From Pyxicephalus adspersus (Eukaryota; Chordata; Amphibia; Anura; Pyxicephalidae), in contig NC_092862.1 of assembly GCF_032062135.1 (NCBI RefSeq), positions 99,892,242-99,956,241 of the forward strand: a stretch of 64,000 bases of DNA, in the 5' to 3' direction. The notes under the pieces are model-generated. The model saw nothing but the letters and a program-made list of their open reading frames with translations. It ran no database searches and was not told where the DNA came from. Shown here piece by piece: positions 9,488 to 21,440 of this stretch. The translations under genes and the position numbers were made by a program. Positions within the stretch are counted from its first letter, which is position 1. Each line of letters begins with the position of its first letter.

Positions 9488-11762
9488 GAAAACGCACAGT
9501 TATAGCAAAATTTTCAAACTTGATTCATTTGTTTAAAAGTGCTACTTCATCATGCTTTTAAACACTTGAATCTGATTCATTTGTGTGGTTATCGGACTCT
9601 CAGCTAATCCCTTGTTAGAAAATGAATCAGCTTATACAGGCTGAAACTGACATGATGAAACAGCATACGGTGTGCAGGAGTCCTATTGTAGCTTTTCACG
9701 CCCAATGCCCATAAATTATTCATTTTCTTTGGAAATATGGTTTAAAAGATTAAACATAGAGGGGACTGGATGTACAGAATGGTACCGCAAGCGAACATCT
9801 AAAAAAATCTAGGCTTTTATTCTGTAAAATGGCACATTTTTACACGAGTTTAAAACCCTTGTCTAATGCGGAACAGAAAAGCAATCAGGACAGAGTAAGA
9901 CATTCAACATACCATTATCAAAAATTATTTTACATTTCACAGCCATCTTTCTTTAAAACTGTAGCATTACGGCAAAACTGACAATTTTAAAGAAAACATC
10001 CATCTATTATTTAAATTCTGCAAACAATTTAGCAGGTTTGGGTAGAGTATAGGTGAAAGCTAAGTCAAGGTCCGTATTAATATTGTAGCTTTTGCCTGGA
10101 TATAAGAATATTGGGAGGTAATGTTACAGATTGTTTCCAAACGTGGGTGGATAAAAGAGGCCAAAAACAAACAAAAAAGCAAGCAGAAGCATGTTCAAGC
10201 AACTCTATCCAAAAGTACTGACAAACTTATTGCAAAAAGAAGATTCTTTTACCCGAAATGCAAAAATTGCTTTGGTTTATAAGAATTGCTGCAAGAACGG
10301 ACGGGGATAATGTTAAAGTGTATATAAACAATAATTATGAATTTCCTTTATATGCTCCTTATCTGCTTAATATACCAGTGAAAGAGTGTTTTTTAAGCTA
10401 TGCAATAAGTGTGACAAACACCTGTTATTCCTACTGCAGGGGAGCTGATAACTTTATTTGTTCTCAGCCTGTGCCGTGCTCCTATCAAATACTGTACATT
10501 GAGTTATCTCTGTGGGCTACAGAATCCTATCCCCTATGTTAAAAAGAAGAGGAATGTGTGAGTTGTTCTACAGTCCTAGCATACTTGTGCAAGTTTGACA
10601 ACACTGTAACTTTAATAGATACATTAAAATAATATAAAGTAATATTCTCCAGAGGATGACACTTCTCTTCTGAGTAAATAATGGCTGATGATTCAAACCA
10701 CTTCCTCTGAGCCAAGCCTGTCATGGACACTACCCCTCTTGCCCAAGCTCAAAGTAGCTACCGCACTCACATTTTCTAGTTTCTTTAAAACTGGGATTTT
10801 ACTGTAAGCCATCACATGGACATGTGAAAAAAAGCATGGAAAATTATTTTACATTACATTGAACTTTACCGGTATACTATTTTACTATAAAAATCTGTTC
10901 TCAGAAAAAGAAAACAACATTCTTCATCTCCATTTCAGAAAACACAAGAGAAACCTTCAAAACCTGGATCAGCCGTATGTTTACTTTGTTGAATTGTTTT
11001 CCCTTTTTTAAACTTCTCTCACAAATGCAGTAATTAGCATTTTCATTTTAATGCCTTAGGAAGCATGAAAGCATATTTAGGTAAAAGTGTGCTAATTACT
11101 TCTCTGTAAACAGCCATATGTTATTATGTCTCATGAAACTTCAAGTGATTCTAGGAAATAGCAGGAAGAAATTGAGATTTAAGGTTCTCGAGGGGTGTAC
11201 TATTTTTATTATAGATAGGCAGGGACAGGTCACCAAGAGGTTTTTTTACTACTACCATGTTTACTGAAAGGGATATGAAACACTATGAATATAATACAAT
11301 ATAAAAAAAATGTATGGTCATTTTCACAATGGTATGTCAATGAAATCCCCAAGAGCAATTTTTATGTATGTATTTCCTATACATTCCTATGATGTATGCA
11401 TATGTAAAATATAGCATCCAAATTACAAAAAAAAACATACTAATTACTAAAACAATAGAAGGACTAACAGCATTCAAATTGCCCTGCCAATGTGTCAGAA
11501 TTTTCTCTTTCAGCTGCATTAGATGAACAGTTTGATCAAATTGCCCCAAGCCAGTACTACAGCTTGTACCTCGAGGGCACTCATCAAGCTGCTCCCCCCC
11601 CCCCCTCGTAAAGCCCCATGTCTCACCCATGCACTAACTTCACAGCTGAGTAATGAGAATAAATTTGTTGCAATGCCTGAGCTATTTTTGCCTTTCATTT
11701 ATTCTTCACTTAAATTAAATCCTCATTTTATGTGTAAAAATTACATGTAAAACACACTACAC

Positions 11763-11764
<2 letters not shown>
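9488..11764. other. No gene recognised
   Basis: AT-rich sequence. Frames at 10258-10542 and 11337-11750 have random composition. A run of 12 C lies at 11594-11605. No repeat family recognised. Confidence 0.6.

Positions 11765-11811
<47 letters not shown>
11765..11811. repeat. (TA)n microsatellite
   Basis: Uninterrupted TA alternation of about 47 bp. Confidence 0.95.
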
Positions 11812-11815
<4 letters not shown>

Positions 11816-14344
11816 TTGCTGATGATCAGTAATTCAAGAGCATTTTATTTGAAGCACCTAGCTGCTACTTACCCCCTTAATTCACTATGGAAGTGGTAAG
11901 AGTGCACATTTTTACACACTCCCTCTGCATTTTGACTTTTTAAATAAATAATGATGTGGTATAAAACGTCTTGTGTTGTTGTGCACCTGAGGTTTTATTT
12001 TCCTAACTTTAAGCCCTGCTAAGACCCTGAGGATTTTTATTATGCCCTGATGCTCCTTGGAACTGATAAGAGGGTGTACTTTGTCTTTTTTTTGTCATAG
12101 CTGTAAAGATGATGCATCCTATAAAATAGGTTGTATGGTAAGACTTGGAGATGGCCAGCATCAGTTAATGGCTGACATCATAAATCTACTGGAGGGAGGT
12201 TTAAGGGATTCAGATTTCAGGGATTCCAACCTTTATATTCCAGTATACTACTACAGTGAGTGGCACTAACACATCAGTATATAAGCAGGATTCAGTGCAG
12301 AAGTAAAAACAGCCAAATGTTGCTTTCACAGAAGAAAAGGAAAACTTATGATATCCTCAGATCAAGGGGGAAGAGATTCATTGTAGTTGACATTCTGAAC
12401 ATTCACTCATTCATTCATTCTTAGAGAATCTCTAATCGGGTTTATGGAATCTCTAAATCGGACACTTTATTTTGATGCTTCACTTTGTAACAGTAGAAAG
12501 CCTAGAACTCCAAGCATGATAGATTTTTTTCACATTTCATGCAAGGGTGTTTAGTTGGATTCCAATTCCTGTGGGGTTCATTTTATCTACATAGTGAAAT
12601 GACTTTATAACTCTATATGAGTATGTCAAATTTATATGCCAAAAACTAAAGATTTCAAAAGATGTTCTCTACTACCTGCTGTGAGCAGTTTGAGTCAATG
12701 TTGTACTCCACTCGACAAACTTCTTCAGTTATTTTCTTGAAAGTAAATTACAAAGTTGTGTAATATGTAGATGTTTAAGGGAAGTAATGTTAATGTAAAT
12801 ATTTAAATGGCTAACCTCTTTAATATTCTTTTAAGTTCACACATTTACCAATGTTTTTTACCACTTCTTCCTTACTGAGGGTCTAAAAAATGTCACAAAT
12901 TATTGTGTTTGTTATTAATGAAGAATGATATGTTCCAAAGGCGACATATTTTGTAGTATAATGGGAACACCGTGTACTCTGAACACTGAACGGCATTCTA
13001 GCAATGAAGGCATTAAGAGATGCACTATAAAGCCCCAGGGGTGCCATTACCAAAAGATGACATTCTTGTTAAGGCTTCATGCATGAGTTAAAATGGAAAG
13101 TTCAAGGAAATAAAATGAAAGGGGTGAGAAAAAAAATAACATTCATGCTGATTCCTCAAGAACATTTACAAAACTTTTATATACGCTACATAATGTCCAC
13201 TGGTAAATTTTAATAAATTGTACTAAGGTAAACTAATTTTAATGTAAACTACGCAGGAAAATTTGGATTTGCAAGAACTACCATTCACCAAAGTACATGG
13301 ATTTTTACAAACATAAGTGACCTCTTAAAGCATGCATTCATGGGTATTCCAGTGCAGAAGCAAGGAGGAGATGCATGATGACAACTGGCGTGCCATTTTA
13401 TATCTGGGAAAACAATAATAAAGCATTTTTTACCTGTTCGACCCTTTTGTCTACCAAGAAATGGGAGCCAGCAGTATTTGTGGAATCCTATATACATGAG
13501 ATTGTTGTCAAATCTAGAAGCAAAAAGCATATTAGGCAACTGCCATTCAATTTAGCACAGTTCTGAATCATTTTAAAATTAATTATCTAGATTGATAAGT
13601 TCAAAACACATTATTTTACCTTTCCTTTACGAATACATTGCAATTTACAATTACATTCTGTAAATTTTTGACTGTCTTTTTTTCTTGCAGCAAGGTTAAA
13701 CACTTTGTGCTGCCACATGCTCCAGAGCTGGCACACTTTTCTCACATACAATTTAGCACCCTAAGTCCCAATCCATTGTGTTTTGTGTTGGGAAGAAGGA
13801 AAAACAATACAAAAGACCAACATAGGTATTAATGTACAGTCAGCCTGATTGCGTTACTTTGATAAATATGGAAGTTGAAAATGTGATTTAAAAGTCTTAA
13901 TAATTTACACATAAACATACATACTTCACCTTATAACACATTTTATTTACAAGTAAACATGAGCAAGTAAATCGATGACTGTTTGCAAACACGCTGTGTA
14001 GATTTTGTTTCAATATTCCTCCATAGTCCATACTATGAATGAATGAATGAAAATTGACTCGTACATTTGTGCTCTGTTCAGTGTTAGCTGTGTGATTTTA
14101 ATGCATTTAACAAGCTTTAAACATTCTTTTTCATTTCTATTCTGGTATTGGAAAAGACAAATCCTAATTTGCTTTTACAGGCACAACCCATGATGCAAGC
14201 AACATATATGCTACTTATATCAGGGGTCTGGATTTTAGACTAAGCCCTACTAACTGCCACCCCTCATCTGTTGAAAATGCTTCATTGTCCTATGTAACCA
14301 AAGAAAAAAATGTATTGTTTTTTAGGCAATAAAGGTAAAAGAAA
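11812..14344. other. No gene recognised
   Basis: AT-rich sequence. The 70-codon frame at 12057-12269 follows a T-rich tract ending in CATAG but has no recognisable protein character. Short CATT and GAAT repeats occur at about 12402-12421 and 14034-14050. Confidence 0.6.
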
Positions 14345-14575
14345 CTGAGCCTGATTTATTAAAGCTCTCAAAGAATAAATAGACATAGAATAAATATCAT
14401 AGATGACTAAGGGTGATCCAGCAAACCTGGAATGAATTTCTTAAAAATGATTTGCTATTAGATGGCAAATGTTTTCAATTCTGGACCAAATCCATTCTAG
14501 GTTCACTGGAACACCCAGCTTCTCCAATGATAGTCCATGTTCCCCAGCCTTAAAGAGCATTTTTGAATCAAGCCC
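14345..14575. mobile_element. Foldback MITE, GCCTGATTTATTAAAGC family, copy 1
   Basis: The left end reads GAGCCTGATTTATTAAAGC and the right end, reverse-complemented, reads AGGGCTTGATTC followed by AAAGCTCT-like sequence. The interior pairs GGTGATCCAGCAAACCTGGA with its counterpart GGTTCACTGGAACACCC. A second copy is at 37333-37535. I recall this as an abundant palindromic element of ranid frogs. No coding sequence. Confidence 0.65.
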
Positions 14576-15784
14576 TGTGTATGAGTATCTTCTTGCAAGC
14601 AATATGTTAATTTTAAATGTTCATAATAGCTGAACTGGTCGCTATAAAAATTGGTAGAGAGCTCAGATTGTTGTAAAACCTTTAACAACGCATATACAAC
14701 AATGCATACACATTATGATTGCCATTCATCTTTCAACAACAGGTGATAAAAGAACATTGAGGTCAGTCACCTTTTGAGGAAATCTATATTTGATGGCTTC
14801 TTCCAAGTAAAATGTTGCCTTACTAAGTGGAGGGCAAGTAGCAAACTATCCCTAAATCATCTCTGTCTAATAAATGATGATGAAGATTTCATGACACTCA
14901 GTGAGAACAGCCGCTTATACACCGTCACGGCATGAATGATTATGACACAGGGCAGAGAGCCAGTATAAATGAAGAACAATGTGTTTTGCAAGTGCATTGT
15001 GTTTGAGGAAACGATGTCCAGACTGGTTGAGAATAAGCACAAAACAAGTTGCGGGGAGTGATTGGCTTATTAGGATTAGTAGCACTTGGATATAATTAAT
15101 GCACCTCTACTTTGCAAACTAAATAATAAACTAAAAGTAGAACTGGAAAAAATCAATTCAAAAATTGTAGCTTAAAATGAAATTGTTTAAACAATACTTA
15201 ATGATCTTGCCATGCCATGTCCTTGTTCAGGCACTTCTTCTTTTAGGAGACTACTGCCCTGCAGGGTCACCCTGTCACATGGGAATACAAGCTCCGTCAC
15301 TGTTTTAAAGCTGATCCAGATCAATGAAATGTTGCAGGTGCACGAACACAGGAATTGTCTGAAAGAAATTAGAGCAGCCTTACTGCAAAAGTTAGTTGGG
15401 TACAAGAGTTGCAAAATGGTTAACAATTTGAAAACCATTGAAAATCAGTGCTTTAGCAAGTTATATGGCATTATATAAGGGTTTTGATTTACTTTATCAT
15501 CCACTGTATTAAAAACAACTCATTACAACATTGGAGTTGGCAGAAGGCGTATAACCTGCAGTCTATTTATTATTTTACTGATTCAAGGCTGATGGTGAAG
15601 GAAGCAGCAGGAGCTCACAACAGTTGACAAATGCTCTTAGACATTCAAGTCCTTTAGCCAGATTGTTGATCCAGGTCTGACCTGAAGACAAAAAAGGAAA
15701 CAGAAGGCACCTATCATTAATGATACTTGTTACACAAAGGCAGACGGACAAAGGATTAAATGTTTCTTTCCTTGCCTTATAGTA
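14576..15784. other. No gene recognised
   Basis: Mostly unique-looking sequence. About 14760-15060 contains CpG-bearing, balanced sequence (for example CCGTCACGGCATGAATGATT) that resembles conserved non-coding DNA in composition, which alone proves nothing. Confidence 0.5.
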
Positions 15785-16025
15785 GAAAAAGTTGAATTAA
15801 ATCTAAAAAGGTGGGAAAATATTTTGTTAAAGAAACATAGGAAACCCGAAAACTTGCAATTACTCTGGAAAGCAAAAGTGGGACATTCTTTAGTTTAGTA
15901 AACTTAAAAACCCCAAAAGTTGAATTAAATCTATAAAGCAAGGTGGGACATTCTTTTGTTAAACAAATAACAAACCTAAAACATTGAATTTAATCTGGAA
16001 AGCCAATGTGGGACATTCTTTGTAT
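15785..16025. repeat. Minisatellite, about four diverged copies
   Basis: The phrases TTGAATTAAATCT, a GGAAAGCAA-type word and GTGGGACATTCTTT recur at roughly 15793, 15860, 15920 and 15985, with copies about 58-72 bp long separated by AAACAAATAACAAACC-like linkers. The array abuts AT-rich DNA leading into the TA tract and the truncated LINE. Confidence 0.8.
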
Positions 16026-16056
16026 TCATTATTATATTTAATCATAATGTGTGTGC

Positions 16057-16057
<1 letters not shown>

Positions 16058-16103
<46 letters not shown>
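16058..16103. repeat. (TA)n microsatellite at the LINE boundary
   Basis: Alternating TA of about 45 bp after GTGTGTGC. Immediately to its right begins recognisable LINE reverse transcriptase sequence. Confidence 0.95.
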
Positions 16104-16105
<2 letters not shown>

Positions 16106-16106
<1 letters not shown>

Positions 16107-16880
16107 TCAGTACATCCAGGTCTGCTTGTAGATTATAGACATCCTGTATGGACTTAATTCCATTACATAGTTTGGTGTCATCTGCAAACACAGAAATTGT
16201 ACTTTTAATCCCAAACTCTATATCATTTATAAAGATGTTAAACAGTTAAGGTCCACACACTGAACCCTGGGGTACACAACACTAATACCCTTAGACCATT
16301 CAGAGTATGAATCATTAATTACAACTCTCTGGATGCAATCTTTAAGCAAGTTCTCTATCGATTTACAGATTGACTTTTCTAAACCTATCAACCCTAACTT
16401 GCATATTAACTGTCTGTTGGGTACAAATGCTTTAGCAAAGTCCAAGTACACTATATCAACTGCTATTCCACTGTCTACCTGTTTACTTACTTCCTCATAA
16501 AAAGTGAGTAAATTAGTTTGACAACTTCTGTCTTTCTTGAAGCCATCACTATCACTTATAATATTATTTTCTAGCAGAAACTCCACTATGTGGTTCTTTA
16601 AACTCTCTAAGACCTTTCCAAATATGAACGTTAAACTAATGGGTCTGTAGTTACCTGGTAATGACTTTGCTCCCTTTTTGAAGATAGGAACCACATTGGC
16701 CTTACGCCAATCCATCAGTACCTTGCCAGTGATTAAAGAGTCTCTGAAAATTAGAAATATTGGCTTTGAAATAAGTGAGCTCAGCTCTTTGAGGACACGT
16801 GGATGTAATCCATCAGGTCTTGGTGCTTTGTCAACCTTAGATTTTCCCAGCTGTTTCTCAATCATATCAATTCTGAGCCA
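16106..16880 (-). pseudogene. LINE ORF2 relic: reverse transcriptase domain
   Basis: A 212-codon frame (16865-16227) carries the block order of non-LTR reverse transcriptases: APRPDGLHPRVLKEL, WRKANVVPIFKKG, NYRPISLT, GKVLE, then YLDFAKAF at about 16452-16429 with the motif A aspartate. KAFD is shortened to KAFV, with a small deletion. The frame then slips near 16262-16285: VPQGSV (motif B) lies in another frame, which continues to FINDIEFGI and VFADDTKL at about 16193-16170, so the catalytic FADD is intact. Sequence ends at about LNKY (16106) against a TA microsatellite. Similarity is to CR1-type enzymes; it cannot be active. Confidence 0.88.
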
Positions 16881-17299
16881 TTGTGACTCATTTTAAGGCA
16901 GTTACATTGCTATTATGAATTTGGACTTGAGCTCTGCTCTTTTTCTTCATGTACACAGTGTTTAGTAAATCTGCCTTGTCTTTATCCCCAGTTACCAAGT
17001 CAGCGACATCCTTTAAAGAGGCCTACATGCTCAGATCTGATCTTTTTGCTATTAATATTTTTGAAAAATTTTTTGGGGTTAGCCTTACTTTCCTTTGCAA
17101 TCTGTATTTGATTTTGAATTTTTGCACATTTTATCTCCTTTTTACATCTTTTGTTAGATTCTTTATAGGTTTCAAATGATGAAGGTGATCCTTCATTTTT
17201 ATATTTTTGGAATGCCCTTTTCTTGTTCCTTATGGCTTTTTAACATCAGCTGTGATTTTAGCCCCTTAAACTTAGTACCCATTGGAATATATTTTTCAG

Positions 17300-18085
17300 T
17301 TTGCTTTTGTAGAACAGACTGGAAACATTCCCATTTCTGTTCTGTGTATTTGAGGATAATATTGTCTCCCAGTCCAAGTCACAGAGAGATGCCCTTAATA
17401 ATGGAAAATGTTCTCTTAAAATTAAATGTTATAAGCTCTGCATTGTTAGAAAGAACTAGGTCCAGCAGATTATCATTTCTAGTTGGGGCTTCTATAAACT
17501 GTACCATAAAATGATCTTGTATTAAATTCACAAATTTCCTCCCTTTTGCTGTTCCTGTAGTGCCATTACTCCAGTCAATGGCAGGCTAGTTGAAATCTCC
17601 CAAAATTAAAACACTTCCATTTTGCTGCTTTTTCTATTTAGTAGTAGTTGATTTTCTATTTCTTCCTTAGCACTGGGGGGCCCTAAAGCAGACTCCAATC
17701 ATTAATTGTGTGTTATTCAACACCACATTCAACTCCACACATAATGTCGCAACATCATCGCTTGTTCCATCCGCAATTTCTTCTTTCACATTCACTTTCA
17801 GATCACTTCTCACATACAGACAGACACCACCACCCTTTCGTTTGACTCTGTCTTTACAAATGAGTATACCTATATATATGACTGCCCATATTGACTTCGT
17901 ATGACTGAATATTGACAGCCCAGTCATGCGAAGAACAAAGCCAGGATTCAGCAATACCAACTAAGTCATAATTCTCTTCACTCATTAAGGCTTCCAACTC
18001 CCCTATCTTGTTTGCCAGACTTCTAGCATTGGAGAACAGGCTCTTTAAACCATTGCTGCTTTTACCATCATTGTTTGCGAAATCA
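17300..18085 (-). pseudogene. LINE ORF2 relic: AP-like endonuclease domain
   Basis: The frame opens with SLFSNARSLANKIGELEALM at about 18056-17997 and continues with NYDLVGIAESWL, in which N and E match the conserved residues of apurinic-type endonucleases that nick the target site. After a frameshift, RKGGGVCLYVRSDLK (about 17850-17795) and IGVCFRAPQC follow. Then LGDFN appears at 17606-17586 with the expected D and N, and later NLLDLVLSN. A stop follows GDFN and further frame changes come after it. The catalytic H (SDH) block was not found by eye; the corresponding position reads near FSIIKGISL. Confidence 0.75.
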
Positions 18086-18109
18086 TTTTGTTTTTCAGTA
18101 CAACTAGTA

Positions 18110-19218
18110 CTTCACAATCCAATGTTTTTTTGTAACATGGGAAGCTCCTTAGAATTATCCATAATCCTCCCCCCAACTATGCCCAATCCACCCTCCACTA
18201 GTGTCTGACCCCTGACTAACCTTTCTGCCACCTTATTTACCTGTCCCACCCCCCTCTGTCCTAGTTTAAATATCCCTCCACCATTCCTCCGAATCTTTCC
18301 CCACAGCAGACCCCCTTTCATTTAGGTGCAAACCATCTCAGGCATACAGGTGGTACCCCAATGATGTCAGCCCACTACTCTATGAACCCAAACTCTTCCC
18401 TTCTACACCAGGACTTCAGCCATGCGTTTAGTTGCCTAAGCTTCCTCTGCCTTTCCTGTGTTGCACATGACACAGGCAATACTCCAGAGAATATAGCCTT
18501 GGAGGTCCTTTTCTTCAGCTTGAAACCTAGTTCCCTAAACTGATTTCCTCCATCTTCCATCTATATTGTCATTGGTTCCAACATGGACCAAGACAGCTGG
18601 GTCCTGTCCAGCCCCTCCCAGTAGTTTGTCCACTCGGTCTACTACATGCCGAATCCTGGCACCAGGGAGACAGCAAACCATTCAGTTGAAGGTATCCGGG
18701 CGACAAACTATCTGCCCTCCTGATAATAGAATCCCTTATGACTACCAATTGTCTTTTCCTTCCTGCCTTTCCCTCCCCACTACTAGATGTGCTGCTCTCC
18801 TGGCTGTTAGGGGTAGCAGTAACATCTAGAGTTGCCACCACTGGGTCTGCCACGTGCACATCTTCACATAACTTTGCAAACATGTTGGGGTGCTCAAACA
18901 CAGAGCTGGTCTTCCTTTTCTGGGGGCCCCTACCACTCCCTCTAGTTACAATAACCCTACATGCTCATCCTGATTAACCTCTCCACCCTCCACATCTAAG
19001 CCATTAACTGCCTGCTCAGTGAGCAGGAGACCCGTCTCAAGGTGATCCAGTGATTTCAGTGTTGCAGTGCGCTTCTCCAGCTCTCCAATGGGAGATACCA
19101 GAAAGGCGACTTGCTCACATTTGTCACAGCAGTATTAACCTAGGAGCTGTTGCTCCATTTGGGCATACATATGACAGACTGTGCACTGAACCAAACTTTC
19201 CACCTTGCTACCACTCAT
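18110..19218 (-). pseudogene. LINE ORF1 relic with zinc-knuckle-like and SGNH esterase parts
   Basis: The start codon is at 19218-19216. The N-terminus shows two CxxC-type pairs (QCTVCHMY and CCDKCEQ) separated by a stop, then a short coiled-coil-like stretch (GELEKRTATLKSLD). Further on, VVIRDSIIRR at 18745-18716 corresponds to esterase block I (usually GDS; here G is replaced by R). After a frameshift, VHVGTND at about 18588-18568 corresponds to block III. Downstream, KLRQLNAWLKSWCRREEFGF at about 18452-18385 is typical of the C-terminal part of this domain. Stops and at least two frame changes make it non-functional. ORF1 of CR1 elements binds nucleic acid or carries such an esterase; its exact role is debated. 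Confidence 0.75.
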
Positions 19219-19290
19219 TTTCCCAGTTACAATTTGTGTTTACAAGGAGTTATAAACATTTACTTACAGTTTGTGGTTACTATAAGGACT

Positions 19291-19617
19291 TAACTCCAAT
19301 TGATTAAAAGTCTACTTGTTTCACAAGCTCAAAATGAGTGCCTCATGAACCTAAATCACCCGTGAAGCCTTGACCACTCCCCCTTAAGGGAGGTCAGCAA
19401 GGAAAAAAAGTTGTTTAAAACACAACTGACAGTCAAGCAAACACAACTGACAGTCAAGCAAACACCAATAGTCAAACAGACACAACTCCCAAATGCACAA
19501 TATCAAATGCACAATATCAGACTCCTGTTTTTTCTAACTCCACTTGAAAAATCCACTTGTTTCACAAGATAAACAGTTAGCAAGCTTAAAAATGAGTGCC
19601 CCAGGAACTTAAATCAC
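19291..19617 (-). repeat. Duplicated leader segment upstream of LINE ORF1
   Basis: Segments 19291-19361 and 19535-19617 are diverged direct copies about 244 bp apart. Shared words are TAACTCCA, ACTTGTTTCACAAG, AAAATGAGTGCC and TAAATCAC. Between them, a 21-bp unit containing CACAACTGACAGTCAAGC is tandemly repeated at about 19418-19460, and AATGCACAATATC is repeated at about 19490-19520. Tandem copies in LINE 5' UTRs often carry promoter activity in other families; here that is inference. Confidence 0.7.
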
Positions 19618-19630
19618 TATTGAACCTAGG

Positions 19631-21139
19631 ACGTTCCATTCTTGGCAAGTACCTCTTGGTTATAAGCAGGGACTTCCAAATTATAAATATTCTAACTAAA
19701 CTAATACATTTGCTTTAAACACCACCAATAAAATCAATTTCAGCCATGGTTTTCTCCTTTGGTTATATAATGACATTAATTAGGATTGTCAGCTGATATT
19801 TTTTTTTTTACTATTTATATCAGAGATTGAAAGAATATGATATTTTTTATAATAATTTGGAAATGCAAAGTGTAGCTTCAAGGAAGAATTTGAAAAGCAG
19901 ATATAAAGAAACAGAGACATTGCAAGGAATGAGATAATTGTGTCAGCTTGGCAAACGGCCCAACACTAGTTACATTCCTTCAGGCTGGGAAATCTCCACA
20001 ACAAGTTGGTGGGAAGATAATGTGAAATCTATTCCGTATTCTATTGTTAAATACATTTCATACTGTATGGGTTTTTACAGATGTACAGTAAGCCACATGC
20101 TGGGTTATTGATAATATTCCAGTTCAAAGCTATACAATCCCTGTTTACAAAATATATTTTGTTACTAATGATAAGATCCATTACACTTTTCAGAAATTTC
20201 TGGCAGAAAATTCAATTTTGACAAAGATATATTGCGGCATAAAACATGCATGGTAAACTAATGAACATTGAATTTTCAGTATGTCGCTTTGTGTCCTAAC
20301 AAATCTTTCATAATGTTACCCTACTCCCGTGTGGAACTAACCTTTTAGTATAATTCCTTAGCTACAAAGCAATACAGCTTTTGTTCAGTTCATGAAGGAT
20401 ATTTTTCTTGCTTTGTGATGCATCCTCTAGATATGAATCAATCAAATCAAACTACTATACTGTCTAGCAAATAAATAAATAAAAACTTCAATGCATACAA
20501 AAATTTTGCTTCAATGGCATCATTCAAATAGAATATTATTTCAAGGGGAAAAAAGAATTATTATTTTATTATGTATACTACTGACATTTTGTTAAACCTT
20601 TACTATTTCTAGAAAAAAAAATAGCTTGTGTCACTAAAAATTTAGGTGAAAAATATAATTTTTTGGACTTTTTTTTCATGTGTGCTCTTTTCTTTTCCAT
20701 GTGACCACTTATACCTTCTGAATCTAATTAATTTTAGGAATTCTCTTTTTTGATATGCTACTGTTATATGTGTTGTTAAATTATATTATTACTCTATTTA
20801 CATATAAATGGCCACTGAGCCTTTATTTGGTTATATGTATGATGTACTACTGTATATTGTTTTTTTAATGTTTTTTTAGTGCACCAGGTCCCAAGTTACT
20901 CCTTAGCTAGATCCACTGAAATACAATTATTAACCCACACTAGGTTTAGTGGAATAATGAGAATTACTATAACTGAAAATCACATTATAAGGATTTATGC
21001 TCTAATGTATTCTTTCCCAAGGTCTGCCACTGCAATTCCAACCTACACTGCATTCTGTAGGCAAAATATATATATAACATCTACAGGTTTTCCTAGTTGT
21101 AGTTGACATTTTTGGCAGTTTTAGTAATCTTTTATACTT
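19631..21139. other. No gene recognised
   Basis: AT-rich sequence with no repeat family recognised. About 19920-20010 is more balanced in composition. Confidence 0.6.
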
Positions 21140-21440
21140 GCAATAAAAAAAAAATGTTTGGTTAGTCGCTCTAAGGTGCATAGCAGACTGCTGCTATGCA
21201 CGCAGAAGACTTAGATCACATGGTCTGCTGTTCCTTCTTCAGAGGAGGAAAAGCAACTCCGCAGCCAAAAGCGAACTGTCAATTTTTGGGACTGTGTCAT
21301 GATACACTGTAGATGCATACACAAGCAGGTTCCTATTCACTCCTATTCATTTGAATAGGAGTAACTGGGATTGCAAATGAGCGCAAAGCCGAATGCTGTG
21401 GTCACATGTGGGTCTAAAATGGCGCTTTATAAATGTAAAT
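21140..21440. repeat. Possible non-autonomous element with palindromes
   Basis: A GC-balanced block with several short inverted repeats, including CATAGCAGACTGCTGCTATG near 21178-21199 and CTCCTATTCA/TGAATAGGAG (10-bp arms, 2-base loop) at 21340-21361. It resembles MITE interior sequence, but terminal repeats were not found. Confidence 0.35.

Larger units (their letters stand above)
16104..19630 (-). mobile_element. CR1-like LINE, decayed and lacking its 3' end
   Basis: Read on the minus strand the order is: leader with a duplicated segment (19630-19219), ORF1 relic (19218 to about 18110), ORF2 endonuclease (about 18085-17300), linker, and reverse transcriptase (about 16880-16106). The order and the ORF1 esterase fit the CR1 clade. 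At least three frameshifts and several stops are visible, so it is a fossil. The copy stops inside the reverse transcriptase just after the FADD motif and its downstream helix, where a TA tract begins. The usual C-terminal part of ORF2 and the 3' UTR are missing. A truncated 3' end is not the usual outcome of target-primed reverse transcription, so a later deletion or rearrangement is likely. Confidence 0.85.

Noticed and set aside
12057..12269. 70-codon frame after a T-rich tract ending in TAG
   Set aside because: No protein-like composition in the putative exon, no conserved motif, and the frame opens before the acceptor.
18361..19307. Plus-strand frames of 60-110 codons
   Set aside because: They are antisense shadows of the minus-strand LINE ORF1 relic.
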